A stretch of 64,000 bases of DNA, taken from assembly GCA_025457615.1 (NCBI GenBank), contig JALOTZ010000019.1:1-64000 (forward strand), read 5' to 3'. Positions 20,169 through 28,933 of this stretch are shown in pieces. This DNA comes from Verrucomicrobiota bacterium (lineage in GTDB: Bacteria; Verrucomicrobiota; Verrucomicrobiia; Limisphaerales; DSYF01). Position 1 is the stretch's first letter; every line of letters begins with the position of its first letter. The notes below the pieces were generated by a model. It made no database searches. It was given only the letters and a program-made list of their open reading frames with translations, and was not told the DNA's origin. The position numbers and the translations under genes were made by a program.

Positions 20169-21190
20169 GCGGCATCCGAGTAACCGGTTGGGGCGCGGTC
20201 TCGCCCGCAGGCTGGGGTGTTCTGCCGCTCATCGAAGTGTGCACGAACGCCCAGCCCTGCGAGACGGCACCTCTAACCTGTCCCGGCTGGCCGAAACCGA
20301 TCCCCGTCCGCCGGGTCCCCCCTCCGACGCCACGACCGACCTTCCTGGCGCACCCACGCCTTCGACGCAGCAGTTCCATCTCGCTCCACACGGCGGCCGC
20401 CGCGCTCGAGGCGTTGGGGCCTCGACTCGAGGCGATCCAATCCGGCCAACGCAGACTGGGGATCGTGTTTACTTCGCTCACCGGCTGTGTTTCCTATTCG
20501 CGCCGGTTCTACGATGAGGTGCTGAAGGATCCCGCCACCGCCAGCCCGATCCTCTTTCCGGAAACCGTCTTCAACGCGCCGTCCAGCCACCTCGCGGCGT
20601 ACCTAAACACCCAGGCCATCAACTACACCATGATCGGAGACCCCGGCACGTTCCTGCAAGGACTGGCCGTCGCGGCCGGTTGGCTCCTGGATGGACGGGT
20701 GGACCTCGGCCTCGTGATCGGCGCGGAGGAACTCGATTGGCTGGTCGCCACCGCCCAGCGCCGCTTCAGTTCGGACGTGGTGATCAGTGAAGGCGCCGGT
20801 GCGCTCGTGATCGAGCGAGCGGAGGCATCCGGACCCGGCATCGAAATCGACCGCATCAGCGAGCCCGTGCTCTACACCGCCGCAACCTCCCAGGCGGCCG
20901 CGGTCCGGCGGGTTCGGAACGAGGCGGGCGTGGACAACGCTGACACGGTCTTGGTGGACAGCCTGACCGGCGCCCCACACGTGGACCGGGCTGAGGCGAA
21001 CGCCTGGTCCGATTGGACCGGGCCGCGAATCTCGGTGAAGAAGCTTCTGGGCGAACCCTTCGCGGCGGGCAGCGCCTGGCAATGCGTGGTGGCCGCCGAG
21101 CACCTTTCTCGCGGACGGCACTCCAGCGCCATCGTCAATGTCGTCGGCTGCAACCAGCAAGCCATCGCCGCCCGGCTGGTGGCCCGATAG
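20165..21190 (+). CDS. Ketosynthase-like chain-length-factor homologue
   Basis: The 341-residue protein has the thiolase-like fold (IRVTGWGAVSPAGWG at the start, GIVFTSLTG, FAAGSAWQ, VNVVGCNQQ at the end) but lacks the catalytic triad. The region that should carry the active-site Cys reads MIGDPGTFLQ, with no Cys, and the HGT and GHxxGA motifs are absent. It is therefore catalytically dead as a ketosynthase and most likely dimerises with the preceding active enzyme, as KSbeta/CLF proteins do in type II polyketide and aryl-polyene systems. It is shorter than the usual 400 residues. Translational coupling to the first gene is strong: ATGA overlap and a perfect AGGAGGT spaced four bases from the ATG. 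Confidence 0.8.
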   Translation: MSGIRVTGWGAVSPAGWGVLPLIEVCTNAQPCETAPLTCPGWPKPIPVRRVPPPTPRPTFLAHPRLRRSSSISLHTAAAALEALGPRLEAIQSGQRRLGIVFTSLTGCVSYSRRFYDEVLKDPATASPILFPETVFNAPSSHLAAYLNTQAINYTMIGDPGTFLQGLAVAAGWLLDGRVDLGLVIGAEELDWLVATAQRRFSSDVVISEGAGALVIERAEASGPGIEIDRISEPVLYTAATSQAAAVRRVRNEAGVDNADTVLVDSLTGAPHVDRAEANAWSDWTGPRISVKKLLGEPFAAGSAWQCVVAAEHLSRGRHSSAIVNVVGCNQQAIAARLVAR

Positions 21191-21375
21191 CCCTTCGGGT
21201 TCCAGCTTGGGGTCGCATCTTCACATTCCATTTGAACCGCTTCCTGACCGGCCTCCGAACCTCGCCTCTCGCCGTGATCTCACGAATGCAGAATGCGGAT
21301 TTCAGGCTTGTCCGGACCGGTCTTCCAGCACAGGCTTCGCGCTCGGGTTGGATTGGCAGCCCCTTCAACGAGACC

Positions 21376-21645
21376 ATGGACGACATTGCCGCACTGAAGA
21401 CGCGCATCAAGGAATTGATGGTCGAAAACCTCATGCTGCAGATTCCGGCCGCCGGGATTGCGGATGACCAGGCGCTGTTCGGCCCGGACAGCCTCGGTCT
21501 GGATTCGGTGGACGCCCTGCAACTGGTCGTGGCCCTGGACAAGAACTTCGGCCTCAAGGTGCCCAATCCGGAAGCCGCCCGCCTGGTGCTCGCGTCCGTC
21601 AACGCCATGGCGGAAGCCGTCCGACAGAAGCAGGCCGGGGGCTGA
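21376..21645 (+). CDS. Acyl carrier protein
   Basis: The ATG at 21376 gives 89 residues, the usual ACP size. The phosphopantetheine site is Ser44 in GLDSVDALQLVVALD, preceded by a second DSL (GPDSLGLDS). Helix I (ALKTRIKELMVENLML) and the acidic helix II are as expected. The frame is open upstream, but the extra N-terminus looks like untranslated sequence and lies in a 185-base gap after the previous gene, so the short start is preferred. It has no strong ribosome-binding site. The gene sits between the ketosynthase pair and the FAD enzyme and probably carries the intermediates they process. It is distinct from a housekeeping acpP, as no fab genes surround it. Confidence 0.85.
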   Translation: MDDIAALKTRIKELMVENLMLQIPAAGIADDQALFGPDSLGLDSVDALQLVVALDKNFGLKVPNPEAARLVLASVNAMAEAVRQKQAGG

Positions 21646-21665
21646 GCGCACACTTCGCACCGACC

Positions 21666-22922
21666 ATGAGCCAACCCGAATACGACGCCATTATCATCGG
21701 GGGCGGCCCCGGCGGCAGCGCGGCGGCCACCTATCTGGCCAAGGCTGGACGCAAGGTGCTGGTTCTCGAAAAAGCCCGGTTCCCCCGGTTTCACATCGGC
21801 GAGTCGCTCCTGCCCTACAACCGCGAGGTGTTCGAGGAAATGGGCGTGCTGCCCGCGCTTGAACGAGCCGGTTTTCCCACCAAGCACGGAGCCCAGTTTC
21901 ACCTGGGTAATTCCAGCGTGCAACTGAAGCTCAAGTTTCAGAACGGCGCCTTCACCCGCCACACCACCGCCTTCCAGGTCGATCGCGCCACCTTCGACCA
22001 CATCCTGCTGCAACACGCCGAAGAATCCGGCGCCACGGTGCGCGAAGGCTGGACGGTCACCGACTTTCAGAACCAAGGTGACTGGGTCCGCGTCGAGGCG
22101 CGCAACGGCGACCCGCACCCACGCTCGTTCACAGCGAGCTACCTGGTGGATTGCAGCGGCCGCGCCAACCTGACGGGCAACCAGGAGCAGCTTCGCATCC
22201 CCCACCAGGCGCTGCGCAAGGTGGCGGTGTTCGGCCACTTCGACGGCGTCAAACTGGACGATGGCCCCACGGCGGGCGACACACTGATCATCCGGCTGGA
22301 GAACAAATGGTTCTGGATCATCCCCACCGGCCCACAACGCATCAGCGTGGGCCTGGTGATCGATCAGGAGGAGTTCGCCCGCAGCCGGCAATCCCCGGCC
22401 GCCGTATTCGAACAGGTGGTCCAATCCAGCGCCGAAATGCGCGACCGGATGAACTCAGCACGCCTGCTCACGTCCATTCAGGTCACCACAGACTTCTCGT
22501 ATTACAACCGGCGCCTGGTCGGGCCGCGGCTGCTCCGGGTGGGAGACGCCGCCGGGTTCATGGACCCGATCTTCTCGGCCGGTGTCTATCTGGCCATGTA
22601 TTCCGGACGTCTGGCCGCGCGGACGGTCATGGCATGCCTGGCGTCCGAGGGGAGCGCCGCGAAGCACCTGGCCCGGTATGAAAGGCGGATCTTCGCCGCG
22701 CTGCGTTATTACTGGGACCTGTCCCTGGGTTTCTACGACCCCGCTTTTCTGGAACTGTTCATGCAACCCCGCGAAGTGGCGCGCGTGCGGGACGCGATCG
22801 TGGCCATGCTGGCCGGGGAGATCGAAGGCGGCTGGAAACTGCGCTGGCGCCGTGCCTTCTTCTTCCTCCTCGTCCGCCTGCAACGCTACCGCGCGCTGGT
22901 GCCCCGACTCTCGTTCCACTGA
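21666..22922 (+). CDS. FAD-dependent oxidoreductase, halogenase-like
   Basis: This 418-residue flavoprotein belongs to the group that includes geranylgeranyl reductases and flavin halogenases. The N-terminal dinucleotide fold has IIIGGGPGGSAAA (9-21). The LVLEKARFPRFHIGESLLP segment is typical of the halogenase branch. The WxWxIP motif appears as WFWIIP at about 215-220, followed by RISVGLV. The FAD-contacting GDAAGFMDP sits near 295-303. The C-terminal third is helical and may bind an ACP-tethered substrate, as in CmlS-type enzymes. Chloride-active halogenation is possible but not proven, since reductases in the family also carry a W-W-x-P motif. It starts 20 bases after the ACP gene. Confidence 0.8.
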   Translation: MSQPEYDAIIIGGGPGGSAAATYLAKAGRKVLVLEKARFPRFHIGESLLPYNREVFEEMGVLPALERAGFPTKHGAQFHLGNSSVQLKLKFQNGAFTRHTTAFQVDRATFDHILLQHAEESGATVREGWTVTDFQNQGDWVRVEARNGDPHPRSFTASYLVDCSGRANLTGNQEQLRIPHQALRKVAVFGHFDGVKLDDGPTAGDTLIIRLENKWFWIIPTGPQRISVGLVIDQEEFARSRQSPAAVFEQVVQSSAEMRDRMNSARLLTSIQVTTDFSYYNRRLVGPRLLRVGDAAGFMDPIFSAGVYLAMYSGRLAARTVMACLASEGSAAKHLARYERRIFAALRYYWDLSLGFYDPAFLELFMQPREVARVRDAIVAMLAGEIEGGWKLRWRRAFFFLLVRLQRYRALVPRLSFH

Positions 22923-22955
22923 ACCCAAACTGGAGTTCGATGTCCGGTGTCTTGA

Positions 22956-23687
22956 ATGTCTGGTTCCCTGCCAACCCTCGACCTGACCCTGCCTTCCCCC
23001 GCCGAGAACCTCGCGCTGGACGAAGCGCTGCTGCTCGAGGCCGAAGGGAGCCAGGGACCGGAGGTGCTCCGCTTCTGGATGTCCTCCACCCCGTTCGTCG
23101 TGATCGGACTCGGGGCGAAGGCGCGTGAGGAGGTGAATCTGGAATCGTGCTGTCGGCGCGACATCCCGGTGCTGCGCCGCTGCAGCGGCGGCGGAACCGT
23201 GGTGCAAGGGCCCGGCTGCCTGAGCTATTCGCTGGTCCTGCGCATCCCGGAATCGGGCCCCCTGGCCGGCATCACCGCCACCAATCGATTCATCATGAAC
23301 CGTCACGCGACCGCGCTCGCGGCGGTCCTCGGACGGCATGTCACGGTGGAAGGCCACACCGACCTGGCCCTTGACCACCTCAAGGTGTCCGGCAACGCCC
23401 AGCGGCGGATGCGTCGTCACCTGCTCTTCCACGGCACGTTCCTCCTGGACTTCGATCTGGACCTGATCACGGAACTGCTGCCGGAGCCGGCGCTCCAGCC
23501 GGCCTACCGCCACCGCCGATCCCATCATCATTTCTTGCGAAACCTGAATCTGCCGGAGGCCAACCTGAAACAGGCCTTGCGGGAAACCTGGCAAACGAGC
23601 GGAGTGTTTGAGCCGATTCCCCGGCAGCAGGTGGCCGGGCTGGTCACGGAGCGTTATGGCCGGCCCGACTGGAACTTTCGCAGATGA
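22956..23687 (+). CDS. Lipoate-protein ligase / octanoyltransferase family protein
   Basis: The 243-residue protein has the BPL/LPL catalytic fold. It shows the N-terminal NLALDEALL helix, VVIGLGAK, the signature RRCSGGGTVVQGPG, and DHLKVSGNAQRR with the lysine that contacts lipoyl-AMP, followed by LLFHGTFLLDFD. These features match LplA/LipM-type enzymes. The N-terminus is short, with no extra accessory domain. Lipoyl-enzyme genes are not nearby, so the acceptor is unknown. It follows the FAD enzyme by 33 bases in the same direction and might serve the type II cassette by acyl transfer, but plain lipoate or octanoate attachment to dehydrogenases is the conservative view. The start is the ATG at 22956. 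Confidence 0.75.
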   Translation: MSGSLPTLDLTLPSPAENLALDEALLLEAEGSQGPEVLRFWMSSTPFVVIGLGAKAREEVNLESCCRRDIPVLRRCSGGGTVVQGPGCLSYSLVLRIPESGPLAGITATNRFIMNRHATALAAVLGRHVTVEGHTDLALDHLKVSGNAQRRMRRHLLFHGTFLLDFDLDLITELLPEPALQPAYRHRRSHHHFLRNLNLPEANLKQALRETWQTSGVFEPIPRQQVAGLVTERYGRPDWNFRR

Positions 23688-23849
23688 GCAGGCCGGGGCA
23701 GCGACCGTTTCAGTCGTGACTCGCAGGCCACACACCAGCCCCCAGGAGAAAGACACGCTGTCACCACCCGGTCGAGCCGCGCGCACTTCGGGCAATTCCA
23801 TTCACGCCCGGCCCTGCCCGGCTCGCGGGCTTGGCGACCAAATCCAGGA

Positions 23850-25739
23850 TCACGGCTTCTTCACCTCCAACCGGAAGAATTCCGCGGTCGCGGCGGGATT
23901 CACCGGATGGGTGAAGGACTGGATGCTGGCGGGCAGATCAATTGCGCCGGGCAATGCGCTGTAGTTGCCGGCCGCGTTGGTGCTGTTCCGAACGGTATAG
24001 ACCCGGCCGGTCACGGTTTCCCAGGTCATCAGCACGTTCGTCTGGCCCGGCCAGGCAAGACTGGTGAAGCGCAACTGGCTCGCCGGATTCGTGGGCACCA
24101 GGCCGGCAATGTACGATTGCCAGAGCGGATACCCGTTCGCGCCGGTGTTGGTGACGACGGTTTCCTGGTTGCTGGTGTAACCGTATTGCGCCAGCCACCA
24201 GTAGGGCGTGGGATGATTGGTGGTGAACCTTTCCGCGAACAGCGCTGTCACATTCAGGTTCGAACTGACGGTGACCGGCACCGGGTTGTTCGTGCCGTTC
24301 AAACCGCCGGACCAATGGTTGAAAAGGAAATACGGGGCGGGCGTGGCCGCAAAGGACACCTGGCCCCCCACGGGATAGAACCCGCTGGGTGGACTCACGC
24401 TGCCCCAGGTCAATTCGTTGACGCTGGTGAGGATTTGCGCCTGCAACGTGCCGCCCCAGGCCAGCGCGTAGTCCGTGCTGGAAATGGTGCTGGTGACCTC
24501 CAACGCGTAGCGCCCCGGTCCCAGCGAGGTGTAGATGTGCTCGACGTTCTGGAGCGTGCTGACACTGCTGTCCAGTTGCGTGCCCAAGGTGAACCCGGTG
24601 GCCGCGTAAAGCCGGAGATTCATGTCGGCCACCGTCACCTGCAGGTTGCCGAACCCCGAACCCACTCCGTCCGAGACCTTGCGGTTCCAGGTCAGGATCA
24701 CGGAGAAATTCGTCAGCGCGAATCCAGTTGGCACGTCAAAAAAGTATCGCGCCGGGCTGGCGCCGGAGGTGGCAAAATCCCAGCCACGATTGGAGACGGT
24801 GACGGAACTGCTCGAGGCGTACTCGCCCGCCACCAGGAGGTGATAACTGTTCTGGATGTTAAGCTGCCCCGCGCCGTAGGTCTGGTCCAGCGGCTGCGTG
24901 GGAGTGCGCGTCCAACCCGGGAACGGGCTCTTGGTGGCGCCGGCCAACAGCAGGGCTTTGATGACTTCGGAGTTGGCCCGTGCGTTGACGAGCCCGGACG
25001 ATCCGTCGGCGGTTTGCAGCAGCAAGGCCGCCGCGCCCGACACCGTGCCGCACGAGTAACTCACGGCATAAAAGGCGGACGGCGCCACGATCTCCGGCTT
25101 GATGCGCCCCGCCACGTCGAAGGTGGTGCCCCCCGAGCTGTGGTTGCCGCTGGGCACACCCACCGAGATCGCATTGTAGGCATGCGCCATCAACGCCGGC
25201 ACCGGATTCGTGGTGAAATTGTTCACCCCCACCACGGCCACAAAACCATCCCGCTGGATGGCATAGTCGAAGCGGCGCAGGATCTCCTGGTCGGTGGACT
25301 GGCCGAAGGTGTTGTAAACCCAACTGTGGTTCTGAATACGTCGGTTTTCCGTGTAGGGTTCCACATTGGTGCCGTATCTGAGAAAGTCTTCTTGCAACCA
25401 CCCGCTGGCGTAATACGCGTCGATCTGCGTCATGCCCGGAGCGACGCCATTGGTGCTTCCGCAATAACTGCGCGCCACGGTGGTCGCATGGCCGGAAACC
25501 CCACTGGCTCCGGACTTCAAGGTGACCGTCTTGCCTGCCAGCTCTCCGTTGCTGGCGTCGGCCGGGTAGTTGCCTTGTTGGTCGAGCGCTTCCACCTGGC
25601 TCACACTGATGCCCGCCCCGGTGGGAGCGCCGGCGCCGAGCTCCGCCAGCAACGCCGTCAGACCAATGTCGTCCTTGTGACCCGCCCACCCGGCCGGAAC
25701 CGCGGCGACCAGGATCAAGCTCACCCCCACCCGCCGCAT
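23850..25739 (-). CDS. Secreted S8-like (subtilase-type) protein with InlB-like repeat
   Basis: From the ATG at 25739, chosen because it opens a Sec signal peptide (MRRVGVSLILVAAVPAGWA) and has GAGGAG-like upstream pairing (AGGAG, 10-base spacing), the protein has 629 residues. The S8 fold is recognisable but divergent. The catalytic His lies in VSGHATTVA (about 84) and Ser in CGTVSGAAALLL (about 234). The usual Asp-bearing strand reads AGISVSQVEA, with no Asp at the expected place. A beta-domain follows (about 300-450), then an InlB-like repeat (GFYPVGGQVSFAATP, then FNHWSGG). The C-terminal 90 residues are of the type PLWQSYIAGLVPTNP, common in secreted verrucomicrobial proteins. It may be a protease with altered catalysis, or an inactive binding protein. 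Confidence 0.75.
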   Translation of the reverse strand: MRRVGVSLILVAAVPAGWAGHKDDIGLTALLAELGAGAPTGAGISVSQVEALDQQGNYPADASNGELAGKTVTLKSGASGVSGHATTVARSYCGSTNGVAPGMTQIDAYYASGWLQEDFLRYGTNVEPYTENRRIQNHSWVYNTFGQSTDQEILRRFDYAIQRDGFVAVVGVNNFTTNPVPALMAHAYNAISVGVPSGNHSSGGTTFDVAGRIKPEIVAPSAFYAVSYSCGTVSGAAALLLQTADGSSGLVNARANSEVIKALLLAGATKSPFPGWTRTPTQPLDQTYGAGQLNIQNSYHLLVAGEYASSSSVTVSNRGWDFATSGASPARYFFDVPTGFALTNFSVILTWNRKVSDGVGSGFGNLQVTVADMNLRLYAATGFTLGTQLDSSVSTLQNVEHIYTSLGPGRYALEVTSTISSTDYALAWGGTLQAQILTSVNELTWGSVSPPSGFYPVGGQVSFAATPAPYFLFNHWSGGLNGTNNPVPVTVSSNLNVTALFAERFTTNHPTPYWWLAQYGYTSNQETVVTNTGANGYPLWQSYIAGLVPTNPASQLRFTSLAWPGQTNVLMTWETVTGRVYTVRNSTNAAGNYSALPGAIDLPASIQSFTHPVNPAATAEFFRLEVKKP

Positions 25740-25881
25740 GAACGGCAGGCTCCTCACGTCTGTGGGGGGAGATGCGACCCACGCATCCGGTTTGGGTAAC
25801 GACTTTTCTTGAACATGAGTACGGCTTGAATCGAGACTGACCCCAAACCCCACCCCCCGGCCAGCAGACCAACCCCAAGAC

Positions 25882-26319
25882 CTACTTGCCCTTCAACTTG
25901 TCCAGTTCCGCGATGAAGGCCTTCGGGCCCCCTTTCATGTAGCCCAGTTCCCCCACCTGCTTCCCTTGACTGTTCAGCACAATGATCGTGGGATAACCCC
26001 GTACGCGGAATCGCTCCTGGAGGGCCTGGTTGGCCGCCTTGAGTTCCTTGCTTTGCTGCTTCTTGCGCGGGAAATCCACTTCCACCAGAACGAGGTTCTG
26101 GGCCGCATACTCGGCGAACTCCGGCTGTGAAAAGACTTCCTTGTTCAGCTTGATGCACCAGCCGCACCAATCGGACCCGGTGAAGTCCATCATCACCAGC
26201 TTGTTGTCCGCCTTGGCCTTGGCTTGGGCGTCCGGCAAACTCGTGAGCCAGTTCAACTCGGCCGCATTCGCAGCCACCACCACCATCGAAAACAGCAATG
26301 TCAGCATCCATTTCTTCAT
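25882..26319 (-). CDS. Periplasmic thioredoxin-family protein
   Basis: The 145-residue protein has a cleavable signal peptide (MKKWMLTLLFSMVVVAANA) and a thioredoxin fold. The redox motif is DWCGWC near residue 53, with the downstream cis-Pro in RVRGYPTIIVL. The sequence MMDFTGSDWCGWCIKLNKEVF is typical of the thioredoxin_7/DsbD-gamma-like group, often envelope reductants or cytochrome-maturation helpers. It is close behind pyrC (24-base gap) and has a good ribosome-binding site (AAAGGA). This suggests co-transcription, although the functions are unrelated. Confidence 0.88.
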   Translation of the reverse strand: MKKWMLTLLFSMVVVAANAAELNWLTSLPDAQAKAKADNKLVMMDFTGSDWCGWCIKLNKEVFSQPEFAEYAAQNLVLVEVDFPRKKQQSKELKAANQALQERFRVRGYPTIIVLNSQGKQVGELGYMKGGPKAFIAELDKLKGK

Positions 26320-26343
26320 AGTCTTGATTCCTTTCGTCTGGCG

Positions 26344-27732
26344 TTAGACGGCCACCGTCGCGCCTTGTTCAATCCAAACCGGCTTGCCCGCGACCAGAGT
26401 CGCCACCGCCCGACCCCGCAGCGTCCAGCCGTGGAACGGGCTGTTGGACGATTTGCTGGCCGATTGCCCCACATCATAAACCCAGGAACGGTCCGGGTCC
26501 ATCACCGTGATGTCCGCGTCCGCCCCCACACTGAGCGTGCCCTTGGACAGGTGCAGGAGCCGCGCCGGGTTCACCGTGAACTTGGCGATCACCTGGCTCA
26601 ATCCGAGCCGACCGCCATGATAAAGCTGCATGAGAGACAGCGCCAGTTCGGTTTCCAGCCCGAGAATCCCGAACGGGGCGTAGTCGAACTCGACTTCCTT
26701 CTCGAAATTGCAGTGCGGCGCGTGATCGCTGCACAGGATCTCGATCGTGCCGTCGGTCAAGGCGTCCAGAATGGCCGCCCGATCCGCCGCCGCTCGCAAC
26801 GGCGGGTTCATCTTGAACCGGGTGTCGTAGGCGGGCCAGGACGGAAGTTCCCCGCCGGAACCACCCATCCCATACACCCCCTGCCCATCCGCCGGCCAGA
26901 ACTTGTGGGAGCCCGCCACCGCGGAATCGGTGAGCGTGAAATGATGCGGACACGCCTCGCCGGAAATGGGCACACCCCGGCTCCGGGCATCGCGCAACAG
27001 CCGCACGCTCCCGGCGGCGCTGAGGTGCTGACAGTGCACATGCGACCCCGTTGTCTCGGCCAGCAGGATGTTGCGGGCGACAATCAGTTCCTCGCCCGCC
27101 GCGGGCCATCCGCGCAATCCCAGCAACGTGCTCACATAGCCCTCGTGCATCACCCCCTCCGTCACCAGCGAATAGTCCTGGCAATGGTCCATCACCGGCA
27201 GATCGAACATCTGCGCGTACTCCAGCGCCCGGCGCATCAGTTCATGATTCTGGATGCAGTGGCCGTCATCGGTGATCGCCACCACCCCGGCTTTCTTGAG
27301 CGACCCGATGGAGGCCAGTTCCTCGCCGGCGATGCCCTTGGTGATGGCCCCCGCCACGAACACGTTCACCACGCCCCGCTGGGCCGCCCGTTCCTGGATC
27401 AATGCCACCGTGCCCGAGTTGTCGATGGCCGGGGAGGTGTTGGGCATGCAGACCACGGACGTAAACCCGCCGCGGGCGGCGGCGCGCGTGCCGCTGGCCA
27501 TGTCTTCCTTGGCCGTCTGGCCGGGATCCCGCAGGTGCACATGCAGATCGATCAACCCCGGACACACCACCTGTCCGGTGACATCCATGATCTCGGCATC
27601 CGCCGGGGCCTGGGCGCGGGCCGCGGGACCGACGGCCGCGATCCTGCCCTCGCGCACCAAAACGTCAGCCGGGGCATCCAGGTGATTGGCGGGATCCACT
27701 ACGCGCCCGCCGCGCAGGAGCAGCGCGTTCAT
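26344..27732 (-). CDS. pyrC: Dihydroorotase
   Basis: The 462-residue protein catalyses the third step of pyrimidine biosynthesis, the reversible cyclisation of carbamoyl-aspartate. It is a class I (PyrC-type long form) amidohydrolase. The metal-binding motif is LHVHLRDPGQTAKEDM near residues 58-73, the substrate loop is MPNTSPAIDN, further His ligands lie in MDHCQDYS and HCQHLS, and the catalytic Asp lies in CSDHAPH. The frame extends 43 codons further upstream, but MNALLLRGGRVVDPAN is the natural N-terminus. No other pyr genes are nearby. The thioredoxin gene follows closely, and tRNA-Gly lies divergently upstream. Confidence 0.93.
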   Translation of the reverse strand: MNALLLRGGRVVDPANHLDAPADVLVREGRIAAVGPAARAQAPADAEIMDVTGQVVCPGLIDLHVHLRDPGQTAKEDMASGTRAAARGGFTSVVCMPNTSPAIDNSGTVALIQERAAQRGVVNVFVAGAITKGIAGEELASIGSLKKAGVVAITDDGHCIQNHELMRRALEYAQMFDLPVMDHCQDYSLVTEGVMHEGYVSTLLGLRGWPAAGEELIVARNILLAETTGSHVHCQHLSAAGSVRLLRDARSRGVPISGEACPHHFTLTDSAVAGSHKFWPADGQGVYGMGGSGGELPSWPAYDTRFKMNPPLRAAADRAAILDALTDGTIEILCSDHAPHCNFEKEVEFDYAPFGILGLETELALSLMQLYHGGRLGLSQVIAKFTVNPARLLHLSKGTLSVGADADITVMDPDRSWVYDVGQSASKSSNSPFHGWTLRGRAVATLVAGKPVWIEQGATVAV

Positions 27733-27865
27733 TGGCGTGGGAGGATACGGCCCGGCGGATTGACAAGGCAAGCATGCGCGATATGATTCGGACGCGTTCC
27801 GACCAGCCGCTTTCCGGCGTCGCCGGAGGCTGGACCGCACCGGGGCAAGGCTTTGGCACACGGAC

Positions 27866-27939
27866 GCGGGCGTAGTTCAATGGTAGAACGGCAGCCTTCC
27901 AAGCTGCACACGAGGGTTCGATTCCCTTCGCCCGCTCCA
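27866..27939 (+). tRNA. tRNA-Gly (anticodon TCC)
   Basis: A complete cloverleaf is readable. The acceptor stem is GCGGGCG with CGCCCGC. The D-arm is GTTCAATGGTAGAAC, the anticodon stem GCAGC/GCTGC encloses loop CTTCCAA (TCC at 27898-27900), and the T-arm is AGGGTTCGATTCCCT. The discriminator base T is followed by an encoded CCA. The uvsE gene begins about 48 bases downstream. Confidence 0.97.
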
Positions 27940-27987
27940 TTCCTCCTAAGTTCTTGGGAGAGGAGCGGAACTCGAAACGGAGGCCGC

Positions 27988-28929
27988 ATGAGGAGGGCAA
28001 ACAGGACATCCGCAATGCCACGAACCGCGGGTCTGCGTCTGGGGTTGTGTTGTCAATTCGCCGCCGAGCCGATCAAGTTCCGCACGACGACGGCGACGGC
28101 GATGCTGCGTCTGGGAAGGCGCGATCGGCTGGCGCGGCTGGCGCAACTGTGCCAATCCAACGCCAAGGCATTGAGGCAGTCGCTGGAATTTTGCGCCGGT
28201 CACCACATTGGCGCATTCCGGATCAACAGCCAGATCCTGCCGGTGAAGACGCACGCGGAGGCTGGCTACCAGATCGAGGAGCTGCCAGGGAACGCGGACA
28301 TCATCGCGCGCTTTCAGGAGTGCGGCGAGTTCGCCCGCGCGACTGATCTGCGGCTGTCGTTTCATCCGGACCAATTCGTGGTGCTCAATTCGCCGAACCC
28401 CCAAACGCTCGCGCATTCGCTGGCGGAACTCAGCTATCAGGCCGAGGTCGCGGAGTGGGTCGGCGCGGACACGGTGAACATCCACGGCGGCGGGGCGTAT
28501 GGCGACAAGGCGGCGGCGCTGCGCGTGCTGCGCGAAAACATCGAGCGCCTGCCCGAACCGGTGCGGTCGCGCCTCACGCTGGAGAACGATGACCGGGTTT
28601 ACACGCCGGGGGACTTGCTGCCCGTCTGCGCGGACACCGGCGTGCCGCTGGTTTACGACGTGCATCATCATCGCTGCCTGCCGGACGGCTTGAGCGTGAT
28701 CCAGGCCACGGAACGGGCGCGGAAAACATGGAAGACCGAGCCGCTGTTTCACATTTCCAGCCCGATCGAGGGCTGGGACGGACCAAAACCGGAACGGCAT
28801 CATGACTACATCAACGCGGCGGATTTTCCGAAAGCGTGGCTGGGCTGGCCACTGACGGTGGAAGTCGAAGCGAAGGCGAAGGAACTGGCCGTGGCCAAAC
28901 TCAGCGCCGATCTTAATCGCCAAGCATAG
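27988..28929 (+). CDS. uvsE: UV DNA damage endonuclease
   Basis: The 313-residue TIM-barrel nuclease nicks DNA 5' of UV photoproducts, starting an excision repair route independent of UvrABC. The family pattern is clear: RLGLCCQF at the start, HIGAFRINSQILP, LRLSFHPDQFVVLNSP, NIHGGGAYGDK, LTLENDDRVYTPGDLLPVC, LVYDVHHHRCL and HISSPIEGWDG. These supply the His, Asp and Glu metal ligands. The start at 27988 has GGAGG four bases upstream; an alternative ATG at 28015 would remove nine residues. The next gene begins 4 bases after the stop, so the two are co-transcribed. Confidence 0.93.
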   Translation: MRRANRTSAMPRTAGLRLGLCCQFAAEPIKFRTTTATAMLRLGRRDRLARLAQLCQSNAKALRQSLEFCAGHHIGAFRINSQILPVKTHAEAGYQIEELPGNADIIARFQECGEFARATDLRLSFHPDQFVVLNSPNPQTLAHSLAELSYQAEVAEWVGADTVNIHGGGAYGDKAAALRVLRENIERLPEPVRSRLTLENDDRVYTPGDLLPVCADTGVPLVYDVHHHRCLPDGLSVIQATERARKTWKTEPLFHISSPIEGWDGPKPERHHDYINAADFPKAWLGWPLTVEVEAKAKELAVAKLSADLNRQA

Positions 28930-28933
28930 TCAA

